A DNA stretch of 64,000 nt from Polycyclovorans sp964425915. GTDB lineage: Bacteria; Pseudomonadota; Gammaproteobacteria; Nevskiales; Nevskiaceae. The notes beneath the pieces were generated by a model, which was given only the letters and a program-made list of their open reading frames with translations, was not told where the DNA came from and did no database searches. A program made the position numbers and the translations under genes. Below are positions 8,901-18,896 of the stretch, in pieces. The stretch covers positions 444,853-508,852 of the forward strand of contig CAYROO010000002.1 in the NCBI GenBank assembly GCA_964425915.1, in the 5' to 3' direction. Position 1 is the stretch's first letter. Each line of letters begins with the position of its first letter.

Positions 8901-10852
8901 TGATGCGTGAGCTGGGCGCCATCATCTCCTCGATTCTCGGCGAGAAGCCGCTCGAGCTGTTGTTCGATATCGACCCCGCTGTGCCAACCGAGCTGATCGG
9001 CGACGCGCTTCGGCTGCGTCAGGTTCTGATCAATCTTTTGAGTAACGCCGTCAAGTTCACAGAGCGCGGAGAGGTGGTGCTCAGCGTACGAGGCAATAAG
9101 ACATCAGAGCAGGATAGGTCGATTCACTTCGAGGTGCGAGACACTGGGATCGGGGTGAGTGAGGCGCAGGCAGAACGCATCTTCCGAGGATTCGAGCAAG
9201 CCGAAACCTCCACCAATCGGCGCTTCGGTGGAACCGGTCTTGGCCTGGCGATCTCTCAACGCCTGGTGGCAATGATGGGCGGGGAGATCCATCTGGAGAG
9301 TACGCTCGGTGGTGGCAGCCGCTTTTGGTTTGATCTCGATTTCGGAAAGCCTGCGCCTTCGAGGGGCGCGCAGGCCGATGAGGGATATGGCGGTTACACC
9401 AAGGCCATTCGAATGTGTGTGGCCGATGACAACGAGCATTCGGCAGGCATCCTTAGTCGCTATGGCGAAGCGTTTGGCTGGTCGGTTGAGGTTGCAGACT
9501 CTCGGTCTGCAATGGCGCACCTGATTGATGATGTGACCGCGCGACGGCGTCACTACGATGTGCTCATCATCGACGCGGGACTGGTGGCCGACGGCGACTG
9601 GGGATGGATTGAGCGTATTCGCTCAGTGTCAGCACGCCCACCCCTGATCATTGCGACCACGACCAGTGGGCATGAAGCCCTTGATCTGTCGCGTGATGTG
9701 AACGGCGCGCAGTTGGATGGCACGCTGGTCAAGCCCTTGACGCCATCAATGATCATGGACGCCGTCATCGATGCCCTGGACGAGCCGAGGTACATGAGAT
9801 CGAATGTTGAGCTGCCCGCACGACCGGCGAGACTGGCCGGCCTGCGGGTGCTCCTGGTGGAAGACAACGCAACCAACCAGCAGATTGCACGCGAGCTGCT
9901 CAGCGCCGAGGGCGCCCATGTCGAGGTCGCGGAGGATGGTCAGGCCAGCATCGACATGGTGAATGCGGCCCGCATTCCCTATGACGTCGTCCTGATGGAT
10001 ATCCAGATGCCCGGGATGGATGGGTTCACTGCCACTCGCCTGTTGCGCACGCGTCCATCATCGGAGCAGCCACCGCTCATCATCATCGCCATGACCGCCA
10101 ATGTGCTGCCGCAGGATCGCGATCGCTGCCTGCAGGCCGGGATGGATGACCATGTCGGCAAACCGTTCGATATCGAGCAGCTGGTGTCGGTCCTGTTGCA
10201 GCACACCCGCAGTCCTGGACCGGGCGGCATCGCAGCCTCGACAAGCGATGTGTCGGCGACGGAGTACGCATTCGCCTCAGCGATCGCCCGCCTTGGGGGT
10301 CGGCGTGACCTGTTCGTTCGCGAGGCCATGGCTTTCCGGCAGCACTTCGAGGCGACGCTCCTGCAATCGCTGGCGCAGGGTTGTGCGGCTGACCGAGACT
10401 CGACGCGTGCGCTGGTCCATCAACTGAAGGGGGTGGCTGGAACGCTGGGGGCGGTTCAGCTCGCGCGCGAGGCGGCTGCGACCGAGGCCATGCTGAGGTC
10501 TGAGGTGTCCGACGAGCGTTGTGTCGAAGCACTCCAAGGTCTGAGCGCATCGGTCGCGGCGGCTTCCGATCGGATCGAGACCGAGGCGCGTTCCTTGGCG
10601 ATGGTCGCTGCATCGGAGACCATCGCTGTCGCGGATCCGCCGGCGGTCGATGTGAAAGATCAGCTTGGCTTGATGGAGCAGCTGCTGGAAGCCCATAACC
10701 TCCGCGCATTGGAGATCCAGGCGGCCATTGCGCCGCACCTGTTCGGTCGACATGCGGATGAGGCATCCCGCCTGGCTATTGCCCTAGAACAGCTTGATCT
10801 GGATGCTGCCAAGCGTGCGTGCCGACAGCTGTTGGACGCCTTCGATGAGTGA
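5909..10852 (+). CDS. multi-PAS hybrid sensor histidine kinase with two receiver domains and Hpt
   Basis: Inner-membrane sensor of 1647 residues. Order: TM1 (about 12-31), periplasmic Cache-like region (about 80-310), TM2 (about 328-349), four PAS domains (about 358-475, 495-620, 637-760, 779-895), HisKA with phospho-acceptor His929 in NMSHEIRTPMN, HATPase (DTGIGV about 1078, GTGLGLAI about 1109), a first receiver (candidate Asp1222), a canonical receiver (Asp1364 in LMDIQMPGMDG), and a C-terminal Hpt domain (His1504 in VHQLKG). This is a complete internal phosphorelay of the BarA/ArcB type. Its stop overlaps by 8 bases the start of a response-regulator diguanylate cyclase, which is the obvious output partner. 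Confidence 0.93.
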   Translation: MVAPLLRQRLHWVSLAVAALVCCGFLVAAIAFREHGRELARVAQRIQESAREAARIEQEAVEFRRRSALFLAKTPPPSGIARADSGAGYDREGRSSRDQWIDRLETIFVAYLEANPEVFQLRLIGRPDGGREVVRIERAADGTIRRVAGPDLQRKGHRDYVQQSFALKAGEVYVSDVSLNQEHGWVEQPYRPTARLATPVSNAEGENVGLVVVNIDKRERFGRWRSVIPEQASLFVVDQDGNFIVHPDSSKTFGADLGMPFGWADEFTPASGVMTGDGLTTWRRSDGLYHVAEFQLRRQSNDPSRYLSFRVAMPDTVVVAADWARIWRLALLLLGTAGLVTAVATLYLRRRAEGVAHQQRLASIVENSNDAIMAKDLNGVIISWNAAAERIFGYPASEMIGRVLADWLIPPERKAEEAYILDSVRRGETIDHFETQRCHRDGHLIDVSVTVSPTRDAEGRIVGAAKIVRDITTVKRQEAELRQALISVRNNASRWRQLANSMPQLVWTCTADGQCDFLSEQWLHYTGISEQEQLGSAWLEQVHPDDQERLSASWQRAVETRSLFNIEFRIRRHDGAYRWFDTRAVPLVDPESGAILRWIGSNTDIEERKQAEESIRALNASLELQVAERTQRLQSAMALQTAILAEAAYSIISTEVDGTINGFNRAAERMLGYRAEEVMGQITPAILHDPAEVRARAEALSQELGEPIEAGFEVFVAKARRGIAEIREWTYIDRAGRRIPVLLSVTALLDEQQQLIGFVGMAMDLTERRAQEQQLRDNDRFLRALTDNIPGMVGYWDRDQRCRYANRAYVDWFGKTPEQMQGVSLSELLGPELYALNLRYVEGALSGQTQRFERSLQRADGRAGHTWAHYIPDIDGEEVRGFYVVVTDVTELKHAQLQLEALNTSLVQRTEEAEAATQAKSQFLANMSHEIRTPMNAVLGAMQLLQRTRLDIVQADYVRRADAAARALLTILNDILDLSKIEAEHMTLDTHPFRLDTMMRELGAIISSILGEKPLELLFDIDPAVPTELIGDALRLRQVLINLLSNAVKFTERGEVVLSVRGNKTSEQDRSIHFEVRDTGIGVSEAQAERIFRGFEQAETSTNRRFGGTGLGLAISQRLVAMMGGEIHLESTLGGGSRFWFDLDFGKPAPSRGAQADEGYGGYTKAIRMCVADDNEHSAGILSRYGEAFGWSVEVADSRSAMAHLIDDVTARRRHYDVLIIDAGLVADGDWGWIERIRSVSARPPLIIATTTSGHEALDLSRDVNGAQLDGTLVKPLTPSMIMDAVIDALDEPRYMRSNVELPARPARLAGLRVLLVEDNATNQQIARELLSAEGAHVEVAEDGQASIDMVNAARIPYDVVLMDIQMPGMDGFTATRLLRTRPSSEQPPLIIIAMTANVLPQDRDRCLQAGMDDHVGKPFDIEQLVSVLLQHTRSPGPGGIAASTSDVSATEYAFASAIARLGGRRDLFVREAMAFRQHFEATLLQSLAQGCAADRDSTRALVHQLKGVAGTLGAVQLAREAAATEAMLRSEVSDERCVEALQGLSASVAAASDRIETEARSLAMVAASETIAVADPPAVDVKDQLGLMEQLLEAHNLRALEIQAAIAPHLFGRHADEASRLAIALEQLDLDAAKRACRQLLDAFDE

Positions 10853-11765
10853 GCCGCGCAGACCTCGCCTGCTGGTGGTCGATGATCAGCCCATCAATGT
10901 TCGGGTGATGCATCAGATTTTCGGCGCCGACCATGAGGTGCTGATGGCGTGCAATGGGCTTCAGGCGCTTGAGATCTGCCGCCAACAGCGCCCCGACCTG
11001 GTGTTGCTCGATATTGAGATGCCCGATCTTGACGGTACGACGGTCTGTCTGAGGATGAAGGACGATCCGTTACTGTGTGATATCCCAGTCATCTTCGTGA
11101 CAGCCGCCGATACGGCGGCCGAGGAGACACGCGGCTTTGAGGCGGGTGGCGTGGATTTCATTCGCAAGCCGGTCAATCCGGTGGTGGTCAGGGCGCGTGT
11201 GAGGACGCATCTGACCCTTAAGGAACAGGCCGACCGGTTACGAAACCTCGCCTACGTTGATGGCCTGACGGGGATCGCCAACCGAAGGCGATTCGAACAA
11301 GCCCTGGCGCACGAACTGCGGGTGTGCCGTCGATCCGGAGAAGGCCTCGCGGTGGCCATTGTGGACGTGGATCACTTCAAGTGTTTCAACGATCACTACG
11401 GGCATCAGGCGGGAGACGATGCCCTGCGTGCGGTCGGTCATGCGATCGACGCAACGCTGCGCCGGCCGCGTGACCTCGCCGCGCGCTGGGGCGGAGAAGA
11501 GTTTGCCTGTGTCGTCCCTGCGGTCGAACACGCTGCTGCAGCAGCCCTCTTTGAGTCGCTGCGGGCCTCAGTCGAGGCGCTGGCGCTTCCTCACGCAGGC
11601 TCCTTGACGGCATCGGTGGTCACCGTCAGCCTTGGCTTTCACTTTGGTCAGGTCGAAGGTGCCGGCACGACACCCGCGTTGTGGATCTCGCAGGCAGACC
11701 GTGCACTGTATGCAGCCAAAACCCAGGGACGGAACCGTATTCACAGCGGCGCGAGCCCCGTTTAG
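10845..11765 (+). CDS. response regulator with GGDEF diguanylate cyclase domain
   Basis: REC-GGDEF protein of 306 residues that would make c-di-GMP when phosphorylated. The receiver has VVDDQP at residues 11-16, phospho-acceptor Asp56 (LLDIEMPD) and the switch Lys108 (IRKPVNP). The cyclase domain has DGLTGIANRR, DVDHFK, the intact active site GGEEF (216-220) and an upstream inhibitory I-site RPRD (207-210), so product inhibition is expected. The start ATG lies inside the hybrid-kinase stop (ATGAGTGA), fixing the start and coupling translation to the Hpt protein that likely phosphorylates it. WspR/PleD-like architecture. Confidence 0.93.
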   Translation: MSEPRRPRLLVVDDQPINVRVMHQIFGADHEVLMACNGLQALEICRQQRPDLVLLDIEMPDLDGTTVCLRMKDDPLLCDIPVIFVTAADTAAEETRGFEAGGVDFIRKPVNPVVVRARVRTHLTLKEQADRLRNLAYVDGLTGIANRRRFEQALAHELRVCRRSGEGLAVAIVDVDHFKCFNDHYGHQAGDDALRAVGHAIDATLRRPRDLAARWGGEEFACVVPAVEHAAAAALFESLRASVEALALPHAGSLTASVVTVSLGFHFGQVEGAGTTPALWISQADRALYAAKTQGRNRIHSGASPV

Positions 11766-11794
11766 GGGCGGCCGCCGGTCGCCCCCAAGCGCCC

Positions 11795-12259
11795 TCAGCG
11801 CCGCCCGCTGAGCTTGTCCATCACGAACAGCGGCCCGACCAGGAAGAACACCAGATCGTCGGCAAAGGACGGCTTGGCACCTTCCACCTTGTGGCCGTAG
11901 ATCTGGACGGCCCAGGACACCACCCACAGCACCGCGGCAGTCCAGAACAGCGACAGCGGGCTGGCCTCCAGCGCCAGAATGCCGACTACGCTCAAGCCGA
12001 ACCACACCGCCATGGTCAGCAGGCTGCCCAGCGACAGCCGCAGGTAAAACAGGCCCAGCAGTGGCGCCGCCACCGTGGCGAGGTTGACGTAGGGCGCCAG
12101 GTCCGCCGACAGGCCCAGCCAGCGGCCCAGTGGCACACACCAGGCCAGCGCCAGGGTGGAAAACACGATCACGGGGACACACCACACGTGAATCACCGCG
12201 TTGAGCGGGTTCATGTGGCTCTTCTGATACTCATCCATCAGGTGTTCGCGGCTGCGCAT
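11795..12259 (-). CDS. Mpo1-like / DUF962 membrane protein
   Basis: Small polytopic membrane protein of 154 residues in the DUF962/Mpo1 (yeast YGL010w) family. The yeast member is an Fe-dependent dioxygenase for alpha-oxidation of 2-hydroxy fatty acids. The sequence carries the family signature with conserved His and Asn residues: YQKSHMNPLNAVIHVWCVP at the N-terminus and YGHKVEGAKPSF then FFLVGPLFVMDKL at the C-terminus, with about four hydrophobic helices between. It ends convergently 29 bases from the upstream diguanylate cyclase gene. The enzymatic role here is transferred from the family, not demonstrated. Confidence 0.83.
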   Translation of the reverse strand: MRSREHLMDEYQKSHMNPLNAVIHVWCVPVIVFSTLALAWCVPLGRWLGLSADLAPYVNLATVAAPLLGLFYLRLSLGSLLTMAVWFGLSVVGILALEASPLSLFWTAAVLWVVSWAVQIYGHKVEGAKPSFADDLVFFLVGPLFVMDKLSGRR

Positions 12260-12340
12260 GTGCGGGCTCCGATTCGATCAAGGCGCTCAGCATGCCGGGT
12301 TCCTGCCACCGACTCTGTCATCTGGTAGACAGTTCCGTAT

Positions 12341-12388
12341 GATAGTTTTTAACTAAGTTATACAGTCTTTTATTACTATCAAACTATC
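12341..12388. promoter_or_regulatory. katG: AT-rich katG upstream region with GATAGTTT/AAACTATC inverted repeat
   Basis: The 100 bases before katG are strikingly AT-rich. They contain the perfect inverted repeat GATAGTTT (12341-12348) and AAACTATC (12381-12388), with another ACTATC at 12375-12380. The ATAG/CTAT half-sites recall OxyR boxes, a usual regulator of katG, but the full 37-bp OxyR spacing fits only loosely (off by one). A promoter here is likely; the identity of the regulator is inference. Confidence 0.45.
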
Positions 12389-12394
12389 AATACT

Positions 12395-12416
12395 CTCGGG
12401 TTTCCACAAACCCGAG
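12395..12416 (+). promoter_or_regulatory. katG: hairpin overlapping the katG ribosome binding site
   Basis: CTCGGGTTT and AAACCCGAG form a perfect 9-bp stem with a CCAC tetraloop. The 3' arm overlaps the Shine-Dalgarno sequence GAGGAG (12414-12419), and the GTG start follows at 12426. No U-run follows, so it is not a terminator. A stem in this place could lower ribosome access or stabilise the mRNA 5' end. Confidence 0.6.
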
Positions 12417-12425
12417 GAGCCCCCC

Positions 12426-14648
<2,223 letters not shown>

Positions 14649-14663
14649 GGTCGGCTGTTGCGA

Positions 14664-14695
14664 GGGCGGCGACCGTTTCCGTCGCCGCCCTTTTT
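14664..14695 (+). terminator. rho-independent terminator of katG
   Basis: A 10-bp perfect GC stem, GGGCGGCGAC/GTCGCCGCCC, with a 7-base loop is followed directly by TTTTT. It lies 16 bases after the katG stop and just before the convergent diguanylate cyclase gene. Confidence 0.9.
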
Positions 14696-14703
14696 CGTTG
14701 GCG

Positions 14704-15612
14704 CTAGCCGGGGCGCCACACCTGCACCTGATTGCGCCCCTGCTGCTTGGCGCGATAGAGCGCCAGGTCCGCCCATTTCATCAGCTCCGCCAGCGAGGCG
14801 GCCTCGGGTCGGAGCTGGGCAACGCCGATGCTGATGGTGATCCGCAGCGTGCCATTGGCCATGGCGATGGCGGTTTCCGCCACCTGCAGGCGAATGCGCT
14901 GGAGAAACTCTTGGGCCACCTCATCGTTGGCGCGTGGTAGCAGCAGCGCGAACTCCTCGCCGCCGACGCGGGCAAAGGTATCGATCTTGCGAATGTTGAG
15001 CGCCACCTGCCGCGCCATTGCCATGATCGCGAGATCGCCAACATCGTGACCGTAGGTATCGTTGACCTTCTTGAAGTGGTCGATGTCCAGCAACGCCACA
15101 CTCAGCGGGTCGCCGAAGCGCTTTGCCCGGTCGATCTCCAACTCGCCGAGGCTGAAAAAGTGCCCGCGGTTGTAGACGCCGGTCATTGGGTCGCGCGTCG
15201 CTTTTTCGTAGAGCGACCGCTCGCGCTCCCGGGCTTCGGTGATGTCGTGCACCACCTCGACAAAGCCCGCGATGGCCCCGGTCCGATCTCGGATCAGGTC
15301 GAGCGTGACGGCCGCGAGGAAGCGACGACCGCTGCGATGACGCCGCCACTGCTCTTCGCGCAGGTGCCGGTTGTCCCGGGCAAACAGCAGGTTCTTGGCA
15401 TGCTGTGCCTCGCCGTGGTCCTCAAACAGGTGCCGGTAAGACTGGCCGAGCATGTCCTCGGGACCATAGCCGGTCACCCGAGTGGCACCCGGATTCCACG
15501 ATCCAATGCGACCGTCCAGCCCGATGAAGTAGATGCCGTACTCGGTGACGCTGTCAGACAGCGCCAGGCGCGGATCATCGCCGAGCGGGGGTAGGGCAGG
15601 CAGCATGGTCAT
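14704..15612 (-). CDS. PAS-GGDEF diguanylate cyclase
   Basis: Soluble sensor cyclase of 302 residues that makes c-di-GMP. An N-terminal PAS domain (about 20-128, SVTEYGIYFIGLDGRI ... FVEVVHDITEA) is followed by a linker helix and a GGDEF domain with DPMTGVYNR, LDIDHFKKVND, the intact GGEEF at 217-221 and an inhibitory I-site RKID at 208-211. There is no transmembrane segment, so the PAS domain likely senses a cytoplasmic signal. It is divergent from the symporter gene and convergent with katG. It is the second cyclase in the window. Confidence 0.92.
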   Translation of the reverse strand: MTMLPALPPLGDDPRLALSDSVTEYGIYFIGLDGRIGSWNPGATRVTGYGPEDMLGQSYRHLFEDHGEAQHAKNLLFARDNRHLREEQWRRHRSGRRFLAAVTLDLIRDRTGAIAGFVEVVHDITEARERERSLYEKATRDPMTGVYNRGHFFSLGELEIDRAKRFGDPLSVALLDIDHFKKVNDTYGHDVGDLAIMAMARQVALNIRKIDTFARVGGEEFALLLPRANDEVAQEFLQRIRLQVAETAIAMANGTLRITISIGVAQLRPEAASLAELMKWADLALYRAKQQGRNQVQVWRPG

Positions 15613-15739
15613 CGGGTGAGCAGGCGTCGCGCATTGTCGTTCAAGCGCGGGCCCTCGTCACCGGCCGACGCGCAGTACCATCCGCAGGGGAAACGCCGGG
15701 GGGCGTCGGCGCGGTGCTGAGGGGTTCTCGGGGAAACAC

Positions 15740-17113
15740 ATGAATCTGGTTCTGGCCTTCATTTTTGGCTATATCGCCCTGCAGCTGGGCTTTGCCTGGT
15801 GGGCATCGCGACGGGTTCACAACGAGGTGGACTATCTGCTGGCGGGCCGGCGGTTGGGGCCCTGGTTCGGCGTGCTTACGGTCTTTGCCACCTGGTTCGG
15901 GGCGGAAACCTGCATCGGCGCCGCCGGCCAGGCACACAGCGAGGGCCTGTCGGGTGTCCAGACCGATCCGTTCGGCTATGCCATGGGCATCCTGGTCGTT
16001 GGCCTGGTGTTCGCGGTGCCGCTGTGGAAGCGCGGTATCGTCACCCTGGCCGACCTGTTTCGCAGCCGTTTCGGCCCTGGCGTCGAACGCGCAGCGGCCC
16101 TGTTGATGATCCCCACATCGCTGCTGTGGGCGGCGGCGCAGATCCGCGCGTTTGGCCAGGTGCTGGCGGCATCGTCCGACCTCGGCGTCAGCCTGGCCAT
16201 CACGCTGGCGGCGGTGGTGGTGATTCTCTACACCACCACCGGCGGCATGTGGGCCGATGCCATGAGCGACCTGGTGCAGGGCTCGGTGCTGATCGTCGGG
16301 GTGGTGACGGTGGGGGTGCTGGTGTGGATCAACGGCGGTGAGGCGCAGTTGGCGGCGCTACCCGCCAACACCCTGCGCTTCGTCAATCCCGATGTCCCCT
16401 GGTGGATGACCCTGGAGGCGCTTGCGGTGCCAATCTGCGGTTCGATTGTTGCGCAGGAGCTGATCGCCCGCACCCTGGCCATCCGCAGTCCGCAACTGGC
16501 ACGGCGGGCCACGGCCACCGCCGGTGTGCTGTACCTGGTGGTCGGATTGATTCCGGTCAGCGTCGGCCTCATCGGGGTCCACTATGTCGGCGCCCTCGAT
16601 GAGCCCGAGCAGGTCTTGATGCAGGTCGCCCAGACGCAAATGCCGACCTGGCTGTATGCGGTGTTTGTTGGCGCATTGGTATCGGCCATCCTGTCGACCG
16701 TGGATTCTGCCCTGCTGGTGTCGGGGTCTCTGGCGGCCCACAACCTGGTGTTACCGCTGCGCCCGAAGTTGTCGGAAGCCAGCCGGTTGCGCGCCAACCG
16801 CATTGCCGTGGCGCTTTTCGGCGTGGTGGCCTATGGCCTGGCGCTGGTCGGCGAGAGCGTCTACGACCTGGTGGTGACCGCCTCCAGTTTCGGGACAGCC
16901 GGTTTGCTGGTGATGTTGCTGACCGCACTGTGGGCACCCCGTCTGGGGCAATCGGCGTCGGCCTACGCGGCGATGCTCGCCGGGGTGGTGACCTATATCG
17001 GCGCGGCCTATGTCGGTGCCGCCGACTTTCCCTATCTGCTGTCGCTGCTGGCGGCCTTTCTCGCCTATGGGCTGTTCATCCCAATCGGCAGGCCGCTGGC
17101 AGCAATTCATTGA
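15740..17113 (+). CDS. sodium:solute symporter family protein
   Basis: Inner-membrane SSS-family transporter of 457 residues with about 12-13 hydrophobic helices. The start of the family fold is clear: the N-terminal helix, then NEVDYLLAGRRLGPWFGVLTVFATWFGAET, followed by GYAMGILVVG and the core DSALLVSGSLAAHN near residue 325. Members couple Na+ influx to uptake of carboxylates, sugars or amino acids; specificity cannot be read here. A downstream acyl-CoA ligase after a 90-base gap makes a carboxylic acid a reasonable guess. Confidence 0.88.
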   Translation: MNLVLAFIFGYIALQLGFAWWASRRVHNEVDYLLAGRRLGPWFGVLTVFATWFGAETCIGAAGQAHSEGLSGVQTDPFGYAMGILVVGLVFAVPLWKRGIVTLADLFRSRFGPGVERAAALLMIPTSLLWAAAQIRAFGQVLAASSDLGVSLAITLAAVVVILYTTTGGMWADAMSDLVQGSVLIVGVVTVGVLVWINGGEAQLAALPANTLRFVNPDVPWWMTLEALAVPICGSIVAQELIARTLAIRSPQLARRATATAGVLYLVVGLIPVSVGLIGVHYVGALDEPEQVLMQVAQTQMPTWLYAVFVGALVSAILSTVDSALLVSGSLAAHNLVLPLRPKLSEASRLRANRIAVALFGVVAYGLALVGESVYDLVVTASSFGTAGLLVMLLTALWAPRLGQSASAYAAMLAGVVTYIGAAYVGAADFPYLLSLLAAFLAYGLFIPIGRPLAAIH

Positions 17114-17203
17114 CACCCGCATCGGCAGCGCCGCATGGCACACTGAAACCCCCGCCGGCTTTGCCGTGCGCGGGGACACATAAAATAACGACGGAGAGCA
17201 GAA

Positions 17204-18889
17204 ATGGCGGATGACATCGCCGCAGTGGACCTGCGCTGGACGCCGGTCACAGGCCTGTTGTACTGGGCGCAGTCGCAGCCCGATGCGGTGTTCCTGAGCC
17301 AGCCGCACGAAGGGGTGGTCACCGACATCACCTGGGCCGAGGCGGAAGATCAGGTGCGTCGCATGGCTGCCTATCTGCAGTCGTTGCAGTTGCCACCGGG
17401 CAGCGCCATCGGCCTGCTGTCACGTAACTGTGCGCAGATGATCCTCGCCGATCTGGCGATCTGGATGGCCGGGCATGTCAGCGTCCCGGTGTACCCCTCC
17501 CTCAATGCCGAGACCCTCGGGTACATCCTGCGGCATTGCGAAACACGGCTGCTGTTTCTGGGGCCCCTGGAGGACTGGGCCGGCATGGCGCCAGGCATTC
17601 CGCCGGACATGCCTACGGTGGTGTTTCCCCAGACCCCCGACGGCACCGCCCCCGCAGGTGCCGTCCCGTGGGACACCGTACTGAGCCGCCATGCCCCCAC
17701 GGCCACCATCGTGCCGCGGGACCCTGACCGCCTGGCGCGACTGGTCTACACCTCAGGCAGCACGGGTCAGCCCAAGGGCGTGATGGTGCCGTTCAAGGCG
17801 ATGGCGGTCAGCGCACGGCTGCTGGATCATTTCTGCGATGTCGGTCCGCAGGATCGGATGATCTCCTACCTGCCGCTGGCCCACGTCTACGAAGCGGCGG
17901 CGGTGGAATGCAACGGCCTGCGCCACGGCTTCCGCATTTACTTCAGCGAAGGATTGGCCACGTTCGCCGAGGACCTTCGTCGCGCCCGGCCCACCCTGTT
18001 CCACTCGGTGCCGCGGCTGTGGGTGAAGTTCCAGCAGGGGGTAACCAGCAAGCTGCCGCAACTGGATGCCATGCTGGCTGACCCGGCCATGGCCGACGGC
18101 GTGCGCCGCAAGGTGCTGGAGCAGCTCGGGTTGCAGGATGTGCGGCTGGCGCTGACCGGCTCCGCGCCGCTGCCGCCGCCGGTGATCGAGTGGTATCGCA
18201 ACCTCGGCCTGGAACTGCTCGAGGGCTACGCCATGTCCGAGGATTTCGCCTATTCGCACCTGTCGCGGCCCGGACGTGCGCGCATCGGGTATGTCGGCGA
18301 TACCAATCCCGGGGTTGACCGGCGTATCGCCGACAACGGTGAGGTCCAACTGCGCAGCCCCGGCTGCATGATGGGGTACTACCGGGATGCTGAGAAAACC
18401 GCCGAAGCCTTCACCGAGGACGGCTGGTTCCGTACCGGTGATCGTGGCGAGGTGGATGAGGAAGGCCGTCTGCGCATCACCGGACGCCTCAAGGAAATCT
18501 TCAAGACCAGCAAGGGCAAGTATGTGTCACCCGCGCCGATCGAGAACAAGCTCAGCCACCCCTGGGTGGAGCAGACCTGTGTCTGCGGCGCGGATCAGAC
18601 GCAGCCCTTTGTGCTGGTGATGCCCAGCCCGCTGATGGCCGACACCCTGGCCACCGAGGAAGGGCAGGCGCGACTGACCGCCGATCTGGATGCCTTGCTG
18701 ACCCGGGTCAACGCCCAGTTGGACCCGCACGAGCGACTGGCCTTCGCGGTGGTGGTGCCGGAGACCTGGACCATCGCCAACAATTTGCTGACACCCACCA
18801 TGAAGATCCGCCGCAGCGCCATCGAGGCGCGCTATGCGGCGCAGGTGGAGGACTGGGTGGCGCGCGGCGACCGGGTGATCTGGGCCTGA
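17204..18889 (+). CDS. AMP-dependent acyl-CoA synthetase/ligase
   Basis: ANL-superfamily adenylating enzyme of 561 residues that activates a carboxylic acid with ATP and CoA. The P-loop YTSGSTGQPKG lies near residue 182, the A5-type motif EGYAMSE near 338, and GDRGEVDEEGRLRITGRLKEIFKTSKGKYVSP (hinge and C-terminal domain) near 409-440. The long-chain (FadD15-like) subgroup is the best fit. It starts after GGAGAGCAG and a GC-rich hairpin in the leader, and ends 7 bases from the convergent steroid lower-pathway genes, consistent with activating sterol side chains or the HIP-type acid. The substrate is inferred from context only. Confidence 0.9.
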   Translation: MADDIAAVDLRWTPVTGLLYWAQSQPDAVFLSQPHEGVVTDITWAEAEDQVRRMAAYLQSLQLPPGSAIGLLSRNCAQMILADLAIWMAGHVSVPVYPSLNAETLGYILRHCETRLLFLGPLEDWAGMAPGIPPDMPTVVFPQTPDGTAPAGAVPWDTVLSRHAPTATIVPRDPDRLARLVYTSGSTGQPKGVMVPFKAMAVSARLLDHFCDVGPQDRMISYLPLAHVYEAAAVECNGLRHGFRIYFSEGLATFAEDLRRARPTLFHSVPRLWVKFQQGVTSKLPQLDAMLADPAMADGVRRKVLEQLGLQDVRLALTGSAPLPPPVIEWYRNLGLELLEGYAMSEDFAYSHLSRPGRARIGYVGDTNPGVDRRIADNGEVQLRSPGCMMGYYRDAEKTAEAFTEDGWFRTGDRGEVDEEGRLRITGRLKEIFKTSKGKYVSPAPIENKLSHPWVEQTCVCGADQTQPFVLVMPSPLMADTLATEEGQARLTADLDALLTRVNAQLDPHERLAFAVVVPETWTIANNLLTPTMKIRRSAIEARYAAQVEDWVARGDRVIWA

Positions 18890-18896
18890 CGCCGTC

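Noticed and set aside
9410..9790. First receiver domain of the hybrid kinase as a degenerate pseudo-receiver
   Set aside because: It has an acidic pair (VADDN), a phosphorylatable Asp at the expected place (VLIIDAG) and a Lys (LVKPLTP), so loss of function cannot be claimed.
12341..12378. A full OxyR box before katG
   Set aside because: ATAG...CTAT half-sites are present but the spacing is 38 not 37 bases and the inner half-sites match poorly, so only a generic inverted repeat is claimed.
17150..17175. GC hairpin (CCCCGC...GCGGGG) before the acyl-CoA ligase as a terminator
   Set aside because: No T-run follows and the gene starts 29 bases later; the stem has a bulge. It may be a leader structure only.
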